DNA of 64,000 nt. It comes from JAGVSR01 sp964458265. GTDB lineage: Bacteria > Pseudomonadota > Alphaproteobacteria > Rhizobiales > Hyphomicrobiaceae. Shown piece by piece: positions 33,341-43,339 of the stretch. How positions within the stretch are numbered: position 1 is the first letter of the stretch; each line of letters opens with the position of its first letter. The notes beneath the pieces were generated by a model that saw only the letters and a program-made list of their open reading frames with translations, ran no database searches and was not told the DNA's origin. The stretch lies in contig CAYWIF010000003.1 of the NCBI GenBank assembly GCA_964458265.1, forward strand, positions 1-64,000, given 5' to 3'. A program made the translations under genes and the position numbers.

Positions 33341-34249
33341 TCAAGCCTTCTCGATCGATGGGCGCAGGAAGTCGAGGCCGGAACCGACGATTTGCGGATC
33401 GGGTGGGGTGGCGACCTTATCGTCGCGGCCCTCATATGGCAGCAGCGTCAGGATTTTGCGAATGACTTCCAGGCGCATCCGGCGCTGGTCGTTGGCGCGC
33501 ACGATGGTCCAGGGCGAGTCGGGCGTATCGGTGAAGCGGAGCAGTTCGGTTTCTGCCTCGCTGTAGGCGTCCCACTTCGCAATGGCCGCCAGATCGATGT
33601 CGGTCAGCTTCCAGCGCTTCATGGGATTGTGCTTGCGTTCGTGGAAGCGGGTGAGCTGCATTTCGCGGCCGACGGTCAGGTAGAGTTTCAGGATTTTGAT
33701 GCCGTCACGAACGAGCAGGCTTTCGAACTCCGGCGCGTCGCGCAAGAAATCGGCGTGTTGATCGGGCGTGCAGAAGCCCATGACTCTTTCGACCCCGGCG
33801 CGATTGTACCAGGAGCGATCGAAGAGAACCATGTCGCCCGCAGTGGGTAGATGCTGCACGTAGCGCTGGAAGTACCACTGGCCGCGTTCGATCTCGGATG
33901 GCTTGGTCAAGGCGACGGAGCGGGCGTGGCGCGGATTGATCCGTTCGAGAATTGTCGAGATGGCGCCACCCTTACCTGAGGTGTCCCGGCCCTCGAAGAT
34001 GATAACGACCCTTGCGCCGGATTTCTCGACGTAGGCCTGGAACTTCAAAAGCTCCAACTGGAGCGGGGTCAGGTCTTCCTCGTAGGCCTTGCGCTTGATC
34101 TTGGAGTCGTACGGGTAACCGCCGGAGCCGAGAGCGGCATCCGCGATCGCTTCGGGAATTTCGGGGTCGTTGATGTCGAAGGTCGCGAGCGGATTGTTTG
34201 CGGCTTTCGCCGGCTTGGCCTTCTTGGCGGGCTTTTCGGCCTTCGTCAT
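33341..34249 (-). CDS. ppk2: Polyphosphate kinase 2
   Basis: The 302-residue enzyme transfers phosphate between polyphosphate and nucleoside diphosphates. A Lys/Ala-rich tail of about 20 residues precedes the kinase core. Walker A is FEGRDTSGKGG (87-95), Walker B is VLFDRSWYNRAGVERVMG, and the lid carries RFHERKHNPMKRWKLTDID, all as in class I PPK2, which favours ADP/GDP phosphorylation. The length is right for a one-domain form. It is divergent from the large membrane protein gene at 34442. Confidence 0.95.
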   Translation of the reverse strand: MTKAEKPAKKAKPAKAANNPLATFDINDPEIPEAIADAALGSGGYPYDSKIKRKAYEEDLTPLQLELLKFQAYVEKSGARVVIIFEGRDTSGKGGAISTILERINPRHARSVALTKPSEIERGQWYFQRYVQHLPTAGDMVLFDRSWYNRAGVERVMGFCTPDQHADFLRDAPEFESLLVRDGIKILKLYLTVGREMQLTRFHERKHNPMKRWKLTDIDLAAIAKWDAYSEAETELLRFTDTPDSPWTIVRANDQRRMRLEVIRKILTLLPYEGRDDKVATPPDPQIVGSGLDFLRPSIEKA

Positions 34250-34441
34250 CGGTGCCTCCTAACTGCGTTCGCAGGCGACTCTAAAGCACGAGCGCCGCCG
34301 TCCGGCCAGCCGCTGGATGGGAAAGGACAAGTTCTGCGCCACCGTGAAGCCGGGGACAAGCCGCCGGCCCGCCATAGTCCAGTCCCCGTCGCGACAAGAA
34401 CAGAGCCTACGGACAAAGCTCAGGCGGCTTTAAGTGCGTTT

Positions 34442-36895
34442 ATGAGTTCGGGGCGGGACATGGCGTTTCAGTCGAGTGCGCAGGCCACGCGGTCGCTGAG
34501 GGCGGCGGCGTCACGTGACGGGACCGATCGACGGCGGCCAAGCCATGCGGACGGCGATACTGCAAACCAGCGCGATGTGAAGAAGATCGTTCTGATCGCG
34601 GGGCTCGGCATCCTGTCCTGGGTTGCCACTTATGTCGGCATGCTCGAACTGATCGAAGCCAATATGGGCGATTTGCCGTTCGTCCATAAGGCGATCATCG
34701 GCTTTTCGGTCGCCATGCTGATGACGATGATCATCTGGCTGCTCGACCAGATGTTCGCGCCGATCCCGTTTTTCACCAAAGTGATCTACGCCGGGGGCTA
34801 CGTGTTTCTGACCCTGATTTCGGTGGGGTTTGGGTTCGGTTTCTATTGGAAAGTATTGGAGAGCCGGTCGGAGGCGTCGCGCTCGGCGGAATCGGCGGTC
34901 GGGCAGGTGCAGGGTTCGCTCACTGCCGCGGCCACGCGGCTCGATCAGCTTGACGGAACGCTCGTCAAGCTGTCGGCGCTGTCGACCGAAAAGGCTGATC
35001 TGGAGCGAACAAAGGGGACATCGTGCCCAAACAGCCGGCCGGGTGACGGTCCGCGCATGAAGATGCGCGAGGACGACGCGGCGCGGTTTTCGTACGCATC
35101 GGGCTTCGTCAAGGATCGCGCGACGATCGTGAAAGGCGAACTTGCGGCGCTGGACGGCGACCTGATGAAGATCGTCAACGGCGAGCCGTCAATCGTCGAT
35201 CCCAAAACCGGCACACGCAACGAGTTCATGAAGGGACTGTCGCGCAAGCTCGACATGACGGTGACGCGGTTCAATGCGTTCCGAACCGATCCGCAATTGC
35301 GGCAACTGCGATCGGAACTCTCCGACCGGGCCGAGCAATCGACGTTCGGCGACCCCAAGAAGGGGGGCTTCATTTGTCCGGATGCGCAATTGCAAAGTGC
35401 TCTGCGCGGCGCGGTCAAAGCGATCGACCAGTTGCCGGAGCTGAAAAAGCCGGACATCGCGGCGGTGGAGGGGTCGGAAGCGACCATTGAAGCGTTTCGC
35501 AGACTGACGGCGACCGTTTTTGGCGCCCTGTCATTCAAGTTGCCGCCGTCAGCCGATGAACTCAGGGCATTGCAGCAAAAGGCCGTCCAGTCGGTCGAGG
35601 CAGGACCGTCGCAGCGGACGGCGTTCGACAACGGCGAAGCGGCCGGTCTTTCGAAGCGGGACTATGTGCCGCTGTCCATTGCGCTGTTCGTCGATCTTTG
35701 CCTGCTGCTCGTCTCGATGGGCCGGCCGGCGAACCGGCTGGGCGGTTTGCTGCCGCGGATGCAGGCGGCAGAGCGCAGCCCGGTGAGCACGATCCTGTCG
35801 CGCTTCAACGAAATCCACCGCGATCCCGAGGTCCGGCAGACGTTTGAGGTCTTCCGGCATGTCGTGTTCGACCAGGGTGGGGTCTATTACGTGGCCGTGC
35901 CGCTCGATGCGCCTTATACCCTCGGCCGCCGCGTTGGACCGGGAACGTCCATCGCATACGGCACGCAGGAGGCGCAGGAGCTGCAACACGAGGCGCACCT
36001 CCTGGCAAATCTGTTCACAAGCTTCGAGACTGAACGGATCTTCAAGCGCGTGCACAGTCCGCTGCTGACCACGGGGGCGGTACAAAAAAAGCTGGCGCGG
36101 CAGGGCAGCAAGTTTGCGGGCTGCCGCGCGTTTCGCATCTACCGGTTCCGCGACGGCGCGTGGCAGGAGATCATCCTGGGTGCGGTGATGGGGGCTGCCA
36201 AGCGCGCGGAAGATGGTCGCGCGGCGGAGGCGCGCGATGTTACGGCGCCTGCCGTGGCGATGCGGGCCGGCGCGGCACCGCCCGAGCATGACCGTTATGC
36301 AGCCGTCCACGGGCCGTACGCGCGCGCAGCTCGCGAAGAACTTTCGGTCCACCCCGAGCGCGATCAGCACCTGGAACCGCGAGCGGCAAACAGCAATACG
36401 GCACCCGCGTCGAGGCCGGCAACTGTCACCGACCGGCCGGCGGGGACCGAGGCGGCCGCTCCGACGGTGGTTCCGCTTCCCGTGCGGCCGCGGCCGGCCA
36501 CCGGGCCCGAGACGACGCAGGGGACATCCGAAGCGGCTACGAACCGACCGCAAGCCCCTGTGGTCGAGGCATTCCATGAAGCGCCCGACAGCCAGGGGAT
36601 GGTCAACGTCGTCATGCGCCGGGAAACCGCAAGTTTCCGCGTGCCAGTCAGCCAGGCCAGTTTGCCCGTCACACTTTTTGCGCAGAGTGGCAATCTCGCG
36701 GAGGTGCTGTCGGCGGGAGACGAACGGCTGGAGGCCGATCACACGGCTGACGAACACCAGGGCGGGGCAGAGCTGCTCCCGGTTTATCAGCAAAAAGTTA
36801 TTGATTTCAATGAGTTGGAATCTTCTTTCGATGAAGACCTCGATGACGTCGCGCGGATTGCCGGGCGGCTGCGGCCGGCTCTTCCCGGTCCTTAA
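34442..36895 (+). CDS. Large four-TM protein with periplasmic and cytoplasmic domains, unknown family
   Basis: I do not recognise this 817-residue protein. Membrane segments lie at about 49-71, 83-106, 112-136 and 408-427. With the basic N-terminus inside, residues 137-407 face the periplasm as a helical domain with just two cysteines (Cys195, Cys312), a likely disulfide. The cytoplasmic part starts with a folded region (about 440-600, containing FEVFRHVVFDQGGVYYVAVPL) and then a Pro/Ala/Thr-rich linker (about 610-720) before an acidic tail. There is no ATPase, kinase or nuclease motif. A smaller gene follows after 156 bp. It might be a sensor or scaffold, but that is speculation. Confidence 0.7.
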   Translation: MSSGRDMAFQSSAQATRSLRAAASRDGTDRRRPSHADGDTANQRDVKKIVLIAGLGILSWVATYVGMLELIEANMGDLPFVHKAIIGFSVAMLMTMIIWLLDQMFAPIPFFTKVIYAGGYVFLTLISVGFGFGFYWKVLESRSEASRSAESAVGQVQGSLTAAATRLDQLDGTLVKLSALSTEKADLERTKGTSCPNSRPGDGPRMKMREDDAARFSYASGFVKDRATIVKGELAALDGDLMKIVNGEPSIVDPKTGTRNEFMKGLSRKLDMTVTRFNAFRTDPQLRQLRSELSDRAEQSTFGDPKKGGFICPDAQLQSALRGAVKAIDQLPELKKPDIAAVEGSEATIEAFRRLTATVFGALSFKLPPSADELRALQQKAVQSVEAGPSQRTAFDNGEAAGLSKRDYVPLSIALFVDLCLLLVSMGRPANRLGGLLPRMQAAERSPVSTILSRFNEIHRDPEVRQTFEVFRHVVFDQGGVYYVAVPLDAPYTLGRRVGPGTSIAYGTQEAQELQHEAHLLANLFTSFETERIFKRVHSPLLTTGAVQKKLARQGSKFAGCRAFRIYRFRDGAWQEIILGAVMGAAKRAEDGRAAEARDVTAPAVAMRAGAAPPEHDRYAAVHGPYARAAREELSVHPERDQHLEPRAANSNTAPASRPATVTDRPAGTEAAAPTVVPLPVRPRPATGPETTQGTSEAATNRPQAPVVEAFHEAPDSQGMVNVVMRRETASFRVPVSQASLPVTLFAQSGNLAEVLSAGDERLEADHTADEHQGGAELLPVYQQKVIDFNELESSFDEDLDDVARIAGRLRPALPGP

Positions 36896-37051
36896 CGGCC
36901 GGATCAAGCATGCTGACAGGCGTACAATTACCGGACGCTTGGCAACGGTTGTTTAACGCCTTGGGTCGCAAATTAGGTCTCGTCAAATATGAACCTCCAG
37001 CGGCGTGTGCGCGGCGCGCCGTAAAGGAGGAAAGCTAAGGAAGCAGAGCCC

Positions 37052-37645
37052 ATGTCCACCTTTACTCCACCCCGGATGCACGTCGTACGCAAGGAGGAGA
37101 AGGAGGCGCGGCTGACGGCGTTCGTTGCGGAGCAGCTTGCCGCCGCCGCGTCCGATCGGGCCAGCCGGGAGATGACGGTGTTGGCGCGCTCGGCCGACAG
37201 CCCCGTGCTGCGGGCGCTGGCGGCGCATACGGACGCGATACGTGCCGCTGGATATCGTATCCGGGTCATTGCCGTTTTGGCCGAGGGTGCCAGCGAGTCC
37301 GTTGTAAAGCTCATGGACGGCGCGGCAACCCGCACCGGATGCGATGCCCGTCTGCTCGACGCGCACGAACAACTGGCTGTCGGTGACCGGGTGTCTTGGA
37401 TCGGCGATTGCATGCGCCGCGAACCTACCAAGCGTGACGCTTATGAGATCTACAGCGCGGACTGCGGGGAGACTGCGGCGCTGGCCCATCGCTCGTTCGA
37501 CCGGTTGTGGTCTTTTGCCGGCCTGGGTCAGCCCGAAGCCGTGGCTGCAACCCCCGAGATCGCGGCCGTCGCCGCCCCCGTCGAAGTGCCAATCGCGGCA
37601 CTCGCGGAGGGCGAAACGGCACCCGTCGTTTCAACGCGACATTAG
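37052..37645 (+). CDS. Hypothetical soluble protein following the 817-residue membrane protein
   Basis: This 197-residue protein has no signal peptide or membrane segment. A basic N-terminus (MHVVRKEEKEARLTAFVAEQ) leads to an alpha/beta-like core with strands such as GYRIRVIAVLA and DRVSWIGDCM, and the last 35 residues are Ala/Pro/Val-rich. I do not recognise the family. An AAGGAAG site precedes the ATG, and a strong terminator follows the stop, so the transcript ends here. It may be expressed with the upstream membrane protein gene and could be its cytoplasmic partner; a CTGACA -35-like hexamer in the gap may also give it its own promoter. Confidence 0.65.
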   Translation: MSTFTPPRMHVVRKEEKEARLTAFVAEQLAAAASDRASREMTVLARSADSPVLRALAAHTDAIRAAGYRIRVIAVLAEGASESVVKLMDGAATRTGCDARLLDAHEQLAVGDRVSWIGDCMRREPTKRDAYEIYSADCGETAALAHRSFDRLWSFAGLGQPEAVAATPEIAAVAAPVEVPIAALAEGETAPVVSTRH

Positions 37646-37672
37646 AAGAATTCAGTCCTGGTCGGGAACGGG

Positions 37673-37704
37673 AGGCGGGTCTTTGGACCCGCCTCTCTTT
37701 GTTT
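37673..37704 (+). terminator. Intrinsic terminator after the hypothetical gene
   Basis: A perfect 9-bp stem, AGGCGGGTC at 37673-37681 and GACCCGCCT at 37686-37694, with a TTTG loop and a pyrimidine-rich CTCTTTGTTT tail, 28 bp after the stop codon. Confidence 0.88.
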
Positions 37705-37846
37705 GCGCCATCCGACTCCCCTGCCGGGGAGCCGGCCGGATGGCGCGGTGCTGCGAGCCGGATGGCGGAGTATTTTTTCTATTGCGCCATCCGACTCCCC
37801 TGCCGGGGAGCCGGCCGGATGGCGCGGTGCTGCGAGCCGGATGGCG
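37705..37846. repeat. Two identical 63-bp hairpin repeats in direct orientation
   Basis: Copy one is 37705-37767 and copy two is 37784-37846, separated by a 16-bp T-rich spacer. Each begins with an extended hairpin: outer arms GCGCCATCCG and CGGATGGCGC, inner arms CTCCCC and GGGGAG. Each ends with a further GCCGGATGGCG, so the same word occurs more than once. Position by position the two copies read the same. They resemble REP-type intergenic palindromes or a duplicated transcription-stop signal. Confidence 0.85.
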
Positions 37847-38005
37847 CGGTAAGTGGCGATAAATTTGGATAAGTAGAGGGTTGCCGCCGCGCTCTGGCCG
37901 CTCGCGGGTGATGGTCTTCACCTCAACACGCAGACCTACAATGATGATTTCGGTTTGGCTGCACGCGCGGGTCCGGGTTCGCGCGGCAATTTCACAGGTG
38001 ATGTC

Positions 38006-41000
38006 ATGCGCCTCTTCAGCGCTTTCTTGTTCCTCATGTTCGCGTCGTTCGCCGGTATTTCGACGGCTTCGGCTGCATCGCGCTTTACGCATCAGGGAAT
38101 CGCCGACGACGCGGCGCGGTACGAGAGGTACGTCCGCGAGACCTGGAAGTCCGGGGGGAAGACGGCGGCCGATCTCAAGCTCGCGGCGGCGAAGCAGATG
38201 GCGGCGGACGCGCGGGCGGCGTCACGGAGCTACGCGACAGCGGTGTCAGCCGATCCCAAGAATGCCGAGAGCTGGCTGGGGCTCGCCAGAGCGCTGCTCG
38301 CGATCAAGACGACGGATGAGAATTCGAGCGAACGGTATGACCTGCCCGTCAATGCCTCGGGCGCGGCCTACCGGGCCTACGAACTGGCAACGGGGAAGAC
38401 GGAACAAGCCGCCGCGCTCGCGGTTCTGGGTGAGGCGATGCAGCGGCGCGCGTATTGGCGGCCGGCGATCGATGCGTATCGCATCAGCCTGGAACTTGCC
38501 GAGGCGCCAGAGGTGCGCGCGATCTATGAGAAGTTGCGCGCGGAGCACGGCTTCCGCATGACGGACTACAAGACGGACACCGAAGGCTTGCGGCCGCGCG
38601 TGTGTGCGGTGTTTTCGGAGAATCTGAGCCGCGGGGACATCGACTTTGCGAAATTCGTGTCCGTTGACGGCAAGGATCCCGAGAGCGTCGCGGTCGAGGG
38701 CTCGCAGCTTTGCATCGAGGGCCTGACCTACGGACAGCGGTATCAGATCAACATTCGCGATGGCCTGCCGTCGGAAACAAAAGAGGCCGTTGAGAAGCCG
38801 ATCGCGCTTGCCGTCTACGTGCCGGACCGCAAGGCCTCGGTGCGGTTCACGGGCAAGAGCTATGTGCTCCCGAGCCGGGGTCAGCAGGGCATCCCGGTGG
38901 TCAGCATTAACACGCAGCGCGTGGCGATCGAGGTTTACCGGGTCGGCGACCGGAGCCTGGCGAATGTGATCGGTAACGGTGAACTCGACCGGCAGCTTTA
39001 TGGCTACGATCTGGAGACGCTGCGCGAGCGCACGGGCGAGAAGGTCTATGTGGGCGAAATGGATGTCGCCCAAAAGCTCAACGAAGAGGTCGTCACAGCC
39101 TTTCCGGTCAGCGAGACCATCGGGCAGTTGAAGCCCGGTGCCTATGCGATGATCGCCAAGCCGGCGGACGGGGGCGATCAGGAGAACTGGAACAGTCTTT
39201 CGACGCAGTGGTTCATTGTCTCCGATCTGGGGCTGACGGCGTTCTCCGGGGATAGCGGCGTGCATGCGTTCGTGCGGTCGCTGGCGGATACGTCGGCGGT
39301 GGCGGGCGCGAACGTCAGGTTGGTTGCGCGCAACAACGAGGTTCTTGGAACCGGCAAGTCGGACGCGAACGGCTATGTCCGCTTCGACGCCGGATTGGCG
39401 CGCGGCGAAGGCGGGTTGCAGCCGGCGGTGCTGGTCGCGGAGACGTTTGCGGGCGAATATGCGTTTCTCGATCTGACGTCGAATGCGTTCGACCTGTCGG
39501 ACCGGGGCGTGAAGGGCCGCGACGCGCCGGGGCCGATCGATGCGTTCGCCTACACCGAGCGGGGCGTTTACCGGCCGGGCGAAGAGGTGAACGTCACGGC
39601 GCTTATTCGCGATGCGGCGGGCATGGCGTCTGCGTTGCCGGTGACGGTGATCCTGACGCGGCCTGACGGCGTGGAACATGCGCGCTATCCGCTCGCCGAT
39701 GAGGGTCTTGGCGGGCGCACGGTAAGTATTGCGCTTGGCGGCGGCGTGATGACGGGGACGTGGCGCGCGAAAGTGCATGCCGATCCGAAGGCCGATGCGC
39801 TGGCGCAGGTATCGTTCCTCGTCGAGGACTATGTGCCGGAACGGCTCGATCTGACACTTAAGCCCGACGCGGGACCGATTGCGGTCGATGCAGCGAAGCC
39901 AATGACGATCGACGGGCGCTATCTGTACGGGCCGCCGGCGGCCGATCTGTCGGTCGAGGGCGAAATCGTCGTGCGGGCATCGGCGAGAGAACTCGACGGG
40001 TACCCGGGGTACAAGTTCGGTGAGACGGATCGGCTGATCAATCCTGTGCGTCAGCCGCTGGAAAGCCTGCCGGACACGGATGCGAACGGCAAGGCGACGT
40101 TTAACGTATCGCTGCCGGCGGTGGAGAAGACCGCGCGGCCTCTGGAAGCCAATATCGTCGTGCGACTGCGGGAGGTTTCGGGGCGTTCAATCGAGCGCAG
40201 TGTGGTGCTGCCGGTCGATCTGAAACAGCGGCGCATCGGCGTGAAGCCGCTATTCAAGGAGAGCGGCCCCGGCGACGGCGAACAGGCCATGTTCGAAGTG
40301 ATCACGCTCGACACGGCTGGTGCGCGGACCGCCGAAGCCGGGATCGTGTGGGAACTGAAGCGGCTTGAGACGTCGTGGCAGTGGTACAGCCGCGACGGGG
40401 CGTGGACGTACGAGACACAGACGCTCCGGCGGAAGGTAGCCAGCGGCACGCTTGATACGCTTACCGACGCTGCTGCAAAGGTCGCGGCGGATGTGGACTA
40501 CGGCCGGTACGAACTGGAGTTACGCTCGGTGGACGCGGGCGGTCCTTCCACCAAACTGACATTCAACTCCGGTTGGTATGCGGCGACCGGTGCGGCCGAG
40601 AGCCCTGAAATGCTCGACGTGGCGCTGGACAAGGAGAGCTATCGTCCGGGCGAGACGGCAAAGCTCAGGATCGCGTCGAAGCAGGGCGGCAAGGCGCTTA
40701 TTGCAATCCTTGGCAATGGCCTGGTGATGTCGAAGGAGGTCGATATCGCGAAGGGCGGCGGTGAGGTCGAACTGACGGTCGGGGAGGATTGGGGGCCGGG
40801 CGCCTATGCCACCGCGCTGCTGTACCGTCCGATGGACGAGCAGGCCAGGCGCATGCCCGGCCGTGCGATTGGCATCAAGTGGATTGGCGTCGACCAGTCG
40901 AAGCGGACCTTGAAGGTTGCGTTGCCGGGTGAGGCGAAGATCAAGTCCGGCGACGGCCTGACGATCCCGGTGAAGATCGAGGGATTGGACGCGGGTGAAG

Positions 41001-43339
41001 AAGCCCGCGTGACGATCGCTGCGGTCGATGCGGGTATTCTGAACCTGACGAAATTCCAGACGCCGGCACCGGAAACCCATTTTCACGCGCAGCGCAAGCT
41101 GGCGCTGGAGGTGCGCGATTTTTACGGCCGCCTGATCGACGGCATGCGGGCCGAGCGGGGCAAAATGCGCTCCGGCGGCGACGGCATGGAGGCGGACGGC
41201 ATCACGGGCTCGCCGCCGGTCGAGGAGACCGTCGCGCTGTTCTCCGGCATCGTGAAGGTTGAAGCAGACGGAACGGCCAAAGTCGAATTCGCGCTGCCGG
41301 ATTTCAACGGCACAGTGCGCGTGATGGCGGTGGCGTGGTCGAAGACCAAGGTCGGGCACGGGTCGGCAGATGTGATCGTGCGCGATGCCGTTGCGCTGAC
41401 GGTTTCAGCACCAAGGTTCCTGACACTCGGCGACGAAGCGACGGTGGACCTTTCGGTGCACAACGTCGATGGCCCGGCGGGCAATTATAGCGTGGCAGTC
41501 GCGCAGCTGCCGCTCGATGCGTCGGCGGGCGGACCGCATAGCCTTCTGTCGCGGCCGCTTGCCTTGAAGGCAGGCGAGCGCAACAGCGAGCGACTGGCGT
41601 TGAAGCCGAAGGAGGTCGGGCTGCAAACGTATGATGTCGCGGTCACTGGTCCGGATGGTATCGACGTCAAGCGCCGGTTGTCGTTCGATGTGAAGCCGCC
41701 GGCCGGCGACATCAAGCGGACGACGGTGAGTTCGCTGGCCGCGGGCGGCAAGATCACGCTTGGCAGCGATTTGCTGTCGGGTCTCATCAAGAGCCGCACG
41801 CGCGTGAACGTGAGTGTCGGCCCGGCAGCGATGCTGGACGTGCCGGGCCTGCTGACTTCGCTCGACCGGTACCCTTACGGATGCGCGGAGCAGACGGTGT
41901 CGCGCGCGATGCCGCTCGTCTATGCGAATGCAGTCGCCGAGCAGATCGGCATTGCGCCGGACAAGGAGATCAAGGCGCGCGTGCAGACGGCGATCGACCG
42001 CGTGTTCGAGATGCAGGACAGCACGGGTGCCTTTGGCGTCTGGGGTCCGACGGATGTGGATCTCTGGCTCACGGCATATGTGACGGACTTTCTGACGCGG
42101 GCGAAGGAGGCCGGATATACGGTGCGGCCGGTGCCGTTGGGGCTGGCCTTGGACCGGTTGCAGAACTTCGTCGCCAATGCGCAGGACAACGCCAATTCGG
42201 CGGAGTCGCGGGCGTATGCACTCTATGTGCTGGCGCGCAACAGCCGGGCGCCGGTTGGAGAGTTGCGCTATTTCGCGGACGAAAAGCTCGACCAGTTCCA
42301 GACGGTGCTGGCCAAGGCGCAACTGGGTGCGGCGCTTTCGATGCTCGGCGACAAGCCGCGTGCGGAGCGCGTTTTCAAGGCGGCTCTCGGTGGGATGGAC
42401 GAAAAGGCCAACGTCATTCTGGCGCGCAACGACTTCGGGTCGAGCTTGCGGGACGGCGCGGCGCTGGTGACGCTGGCGATGGAGACCGGGCTCTACAGGC
42501 AAGAAGCGCCGAAGCTCGTCAACGTGGTCGCGAAGGCCTACCAGTCGCGGCAATACACCTCGACGCAGGAGCAGGCCTGGATGCTGCTCGCCGCCCATGC
42601 GCTGGGTGAGGATTTGAAGGGTACGAAGCTGGCGATCAACGGCGGTCCGGTTGAGGGCTCCATCGTGCGCGGGCTTACGGCCGGCGAAGTCGAGAAAGGC
42701 GTCGTGATTACAAACAACGGCGATTCGCCGGTTGATGCTGTGGTCTCGGTGATCGGTGCGTCACTGGTAGCGGAACCTTCAGCTTCGAAGGGGTTCACGA
42801 TCTCGCGGAGCTACTTCACGCTTGACGGCGAGCCGGTGGATCTGGCGAGCGCGGCCGGCGGTTCGGCGGAGATCGGTCAGAACGAGCGGCTCGTGGCGGT
42901 GGTCAAAATCGAGAGCGACGAGGCGCATGGCCGCGTGCTGCTGGTGGACCGGTTGCCGTCGGGGCTGGAGATCGACAATCCGCGGCTTGTCGAAGGCGGG
43001 GATGTCGCGAATCTCGAATGGCTCAAGGATACGCTGAAGCCGCAGCACACGGAGTTCCGCGACGACCGGTTCGTGGCGGCATTCGATCTATCCGCGAAGG
43101 CTGCCGCGACTTCGAATGGCGGCGCTGGCGAGGGTGAAGGCGAGGGCGCAGACGACGCTGCGGCGGCGCCTCCGCCAACGGCGAAGGCTTTGGCGGCGGT
43201 GGCCTACATCGTTCGTGCGGTGACGCCGGGGAACTTCGTGCACCCTGCGGCAACGATCGAGGACATGTACCGGCCGGAGCGGTATGCTCGAACCGAAGCG
43301 GGCCTGCTGACGGTTACATCGAACGCGAAGAAGAAGTGA
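38006..43339 (+). CDS. yfhM: Alpha-2-macroglobulin family protein with intact thioester
   Basis: The 1777-residue protein is the bacterial alpha-2-macroglobulin usually paired with PBP1C, thought to trap intruding proteases in the periplasm when the wall is breached. A signal peptide ends near SASAASR (residue 25). A short TPR-like region (about 60-190) precedes a long series of MG beta domains. The reactive thioester GCAEQ is at Cys1293-Gln1296, in the expected YPYGCAEQTVSRAMPL setting before the alpha-toroid. A flexible Gly/Glu/Ala stretch follows near 1710. ATG 38006 has an AGGTGA site. Its stop overlaps the pbpC start. Confidence 0.94.
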   Translation: MRLFSAFLFLMFASFAGISTASAASRFTHQGIADDAARYERYVRETWKSGGKTAADLKLAAAKQMAADARAASRSYATAVSADPKNAESWLGLARALLAIKTTDENSSERYDLPVNASGAAYRAYELATGKTEQAAALAVLGEAMQRRAYWRPAIDAYRISLELAEAPEVRAIYEKLRAEHGFRMTDYKTDTEGLRPRVCAVFSENLSRGDIDFAKFVSVDGKDPESVAVEGSQLCIEGLTYGQRYQINIRDGLPSETKEAVEKPIALAVYVPDRKASVRFTGKSYVLPSRGQQGIPVVSINTQRVAIEVYRVGDRSLANVIGNGELDRQLYGYDLETLRERTGEKVYVGEMDVAQKLNEEVVTAFPVSETIGQLKPGAYAMIAKPADGGDQENWNSLSTQWFIVSDLGLTAFSGDSGVHAFVRSLADTSAVAGANVRLVARNNEVLGTGKSDANGYVRFDAGLARGEGGLQPAVLVAETFAGEYAFLDLTSNAFDLSDRGVKGRDAPGPIDAFAYTERGVYRPGEEVNVTALIRDAAGMASALPVTVILTRPDGVEHARYPLADEGLGGRTVSIALGGGVMTGTWRAKVHADPKADALAQVSFLVEDYVPERLDLTLKPDAGPIAVDAAKPMTIDGRYLYGPPAADLSVEGEIVVRASARELDGYPGYKFGETDRLINPVRQPLESLPDTDANGKATFNVSLPAVEKTARPLEANIVVRLREVSGRSIERSVVLPVDLKQRRIGVKPLFKESGPGDGEQAMFEVITLDTAGARTAEAGIVWELKRLETSWQWYSRDGAWTYETQTLRRKVASGTLDTLTDAAAKVAADVDYGRYELELRSVDAGGPSTKLTFNSGWYAATGAAESPEMLDVALDKESYRPGETAKLRIASKQGGKALIAILGNGLVMSKEVDIAKGGGEVELTVGEDWGPGAYATALLYRPMDEQARRMPGRAIGIKWIGVDQSKRTLKVALPGEAKIKSGDGLTIPVKIEGLDAGEEARVTIAAVDAGILNLTKFQTPAPETHFHAQRKLALEVRDFYGRLIDGMRAERGKMRSGGDGMEADGITGSPPVEETVALFSGIVKVEADGTAKVEFALPDFNGTVRVMAVAWSKTKVGHGSADVIVRDAVALTVSAPRFLTLGDEATVDLSVHNVDGPAGNYSVAVAQLPLDASAGGPHSLLSRPLALKAGERNSERLALKPKEVGLQTYDVAVTGPDGIDVKRRLSFDVKPPAGDIKRTTVSSLAAGGKITLGSDLLSGLIKSRTRVNVSVGPAAMLDVPGLLTSLDRYPYGCAEQTVSRAMPLVYANAVAEQIGIAPDKEIKARVQTAIDRVFEMQDSTGAFGVWGPTDVDLWLTAYVTDFLTRAKEAGYTVRPVPLGLALDRLQNFVANAQDNANSAESRAYALYVLARNSRAPVGELRYFADEKLDQFQTVLAKAQLGAALSMLGDKPRAERVFKAALGGMDEKANVILARNDFGSSLRDGAALVTLAMETGLYRQEAPKLVNVVAKAYQSRQYTSTQEQAWMLLAAHALGEDLKGTKLAINGGPVEGSIVRGLTAGEVEKGVVITNNGDSPVDAVVSVIGASLVAEPSASKGFTISRSYFTLDGEPVDLASAAGGSAEIGQNERLVAVVKIESDEAHGRVLLVDRLPSGLEIDNPRLVEGGDVANLEWLKDTLKPQHTEFRDDRFVAAFDLSAKAAATSNGGAGEGEGEGADDAAAAPPPTAKALAAVAYIVRAVTPGNFVHPAATIEDMYRPERYARTEAGLLTVTSNAKKK

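Larger units (their letters stand above)
37646..38005. other. Intergenic region with terminator and hairpin repeats
   Basis: This 360-bp gap holds a terminator (37673-37704), two 63-bp repeats (37705-37767 and 37784-37846) and then a stretch leading to the alpha-2-macroglobulin start. No credible gene is present; frames crossing it are made from the repeats. A promoter for the next gene must lie in 37850-38000, but I see no clear hexamers. Confidence 0.6.

Noticed and set aside
37652..38092. 146-residue minus-strand frame across the hairpin repeats
   Set aside because: Its sequence is produced by the repeats and a terminator and lacks a start signal.
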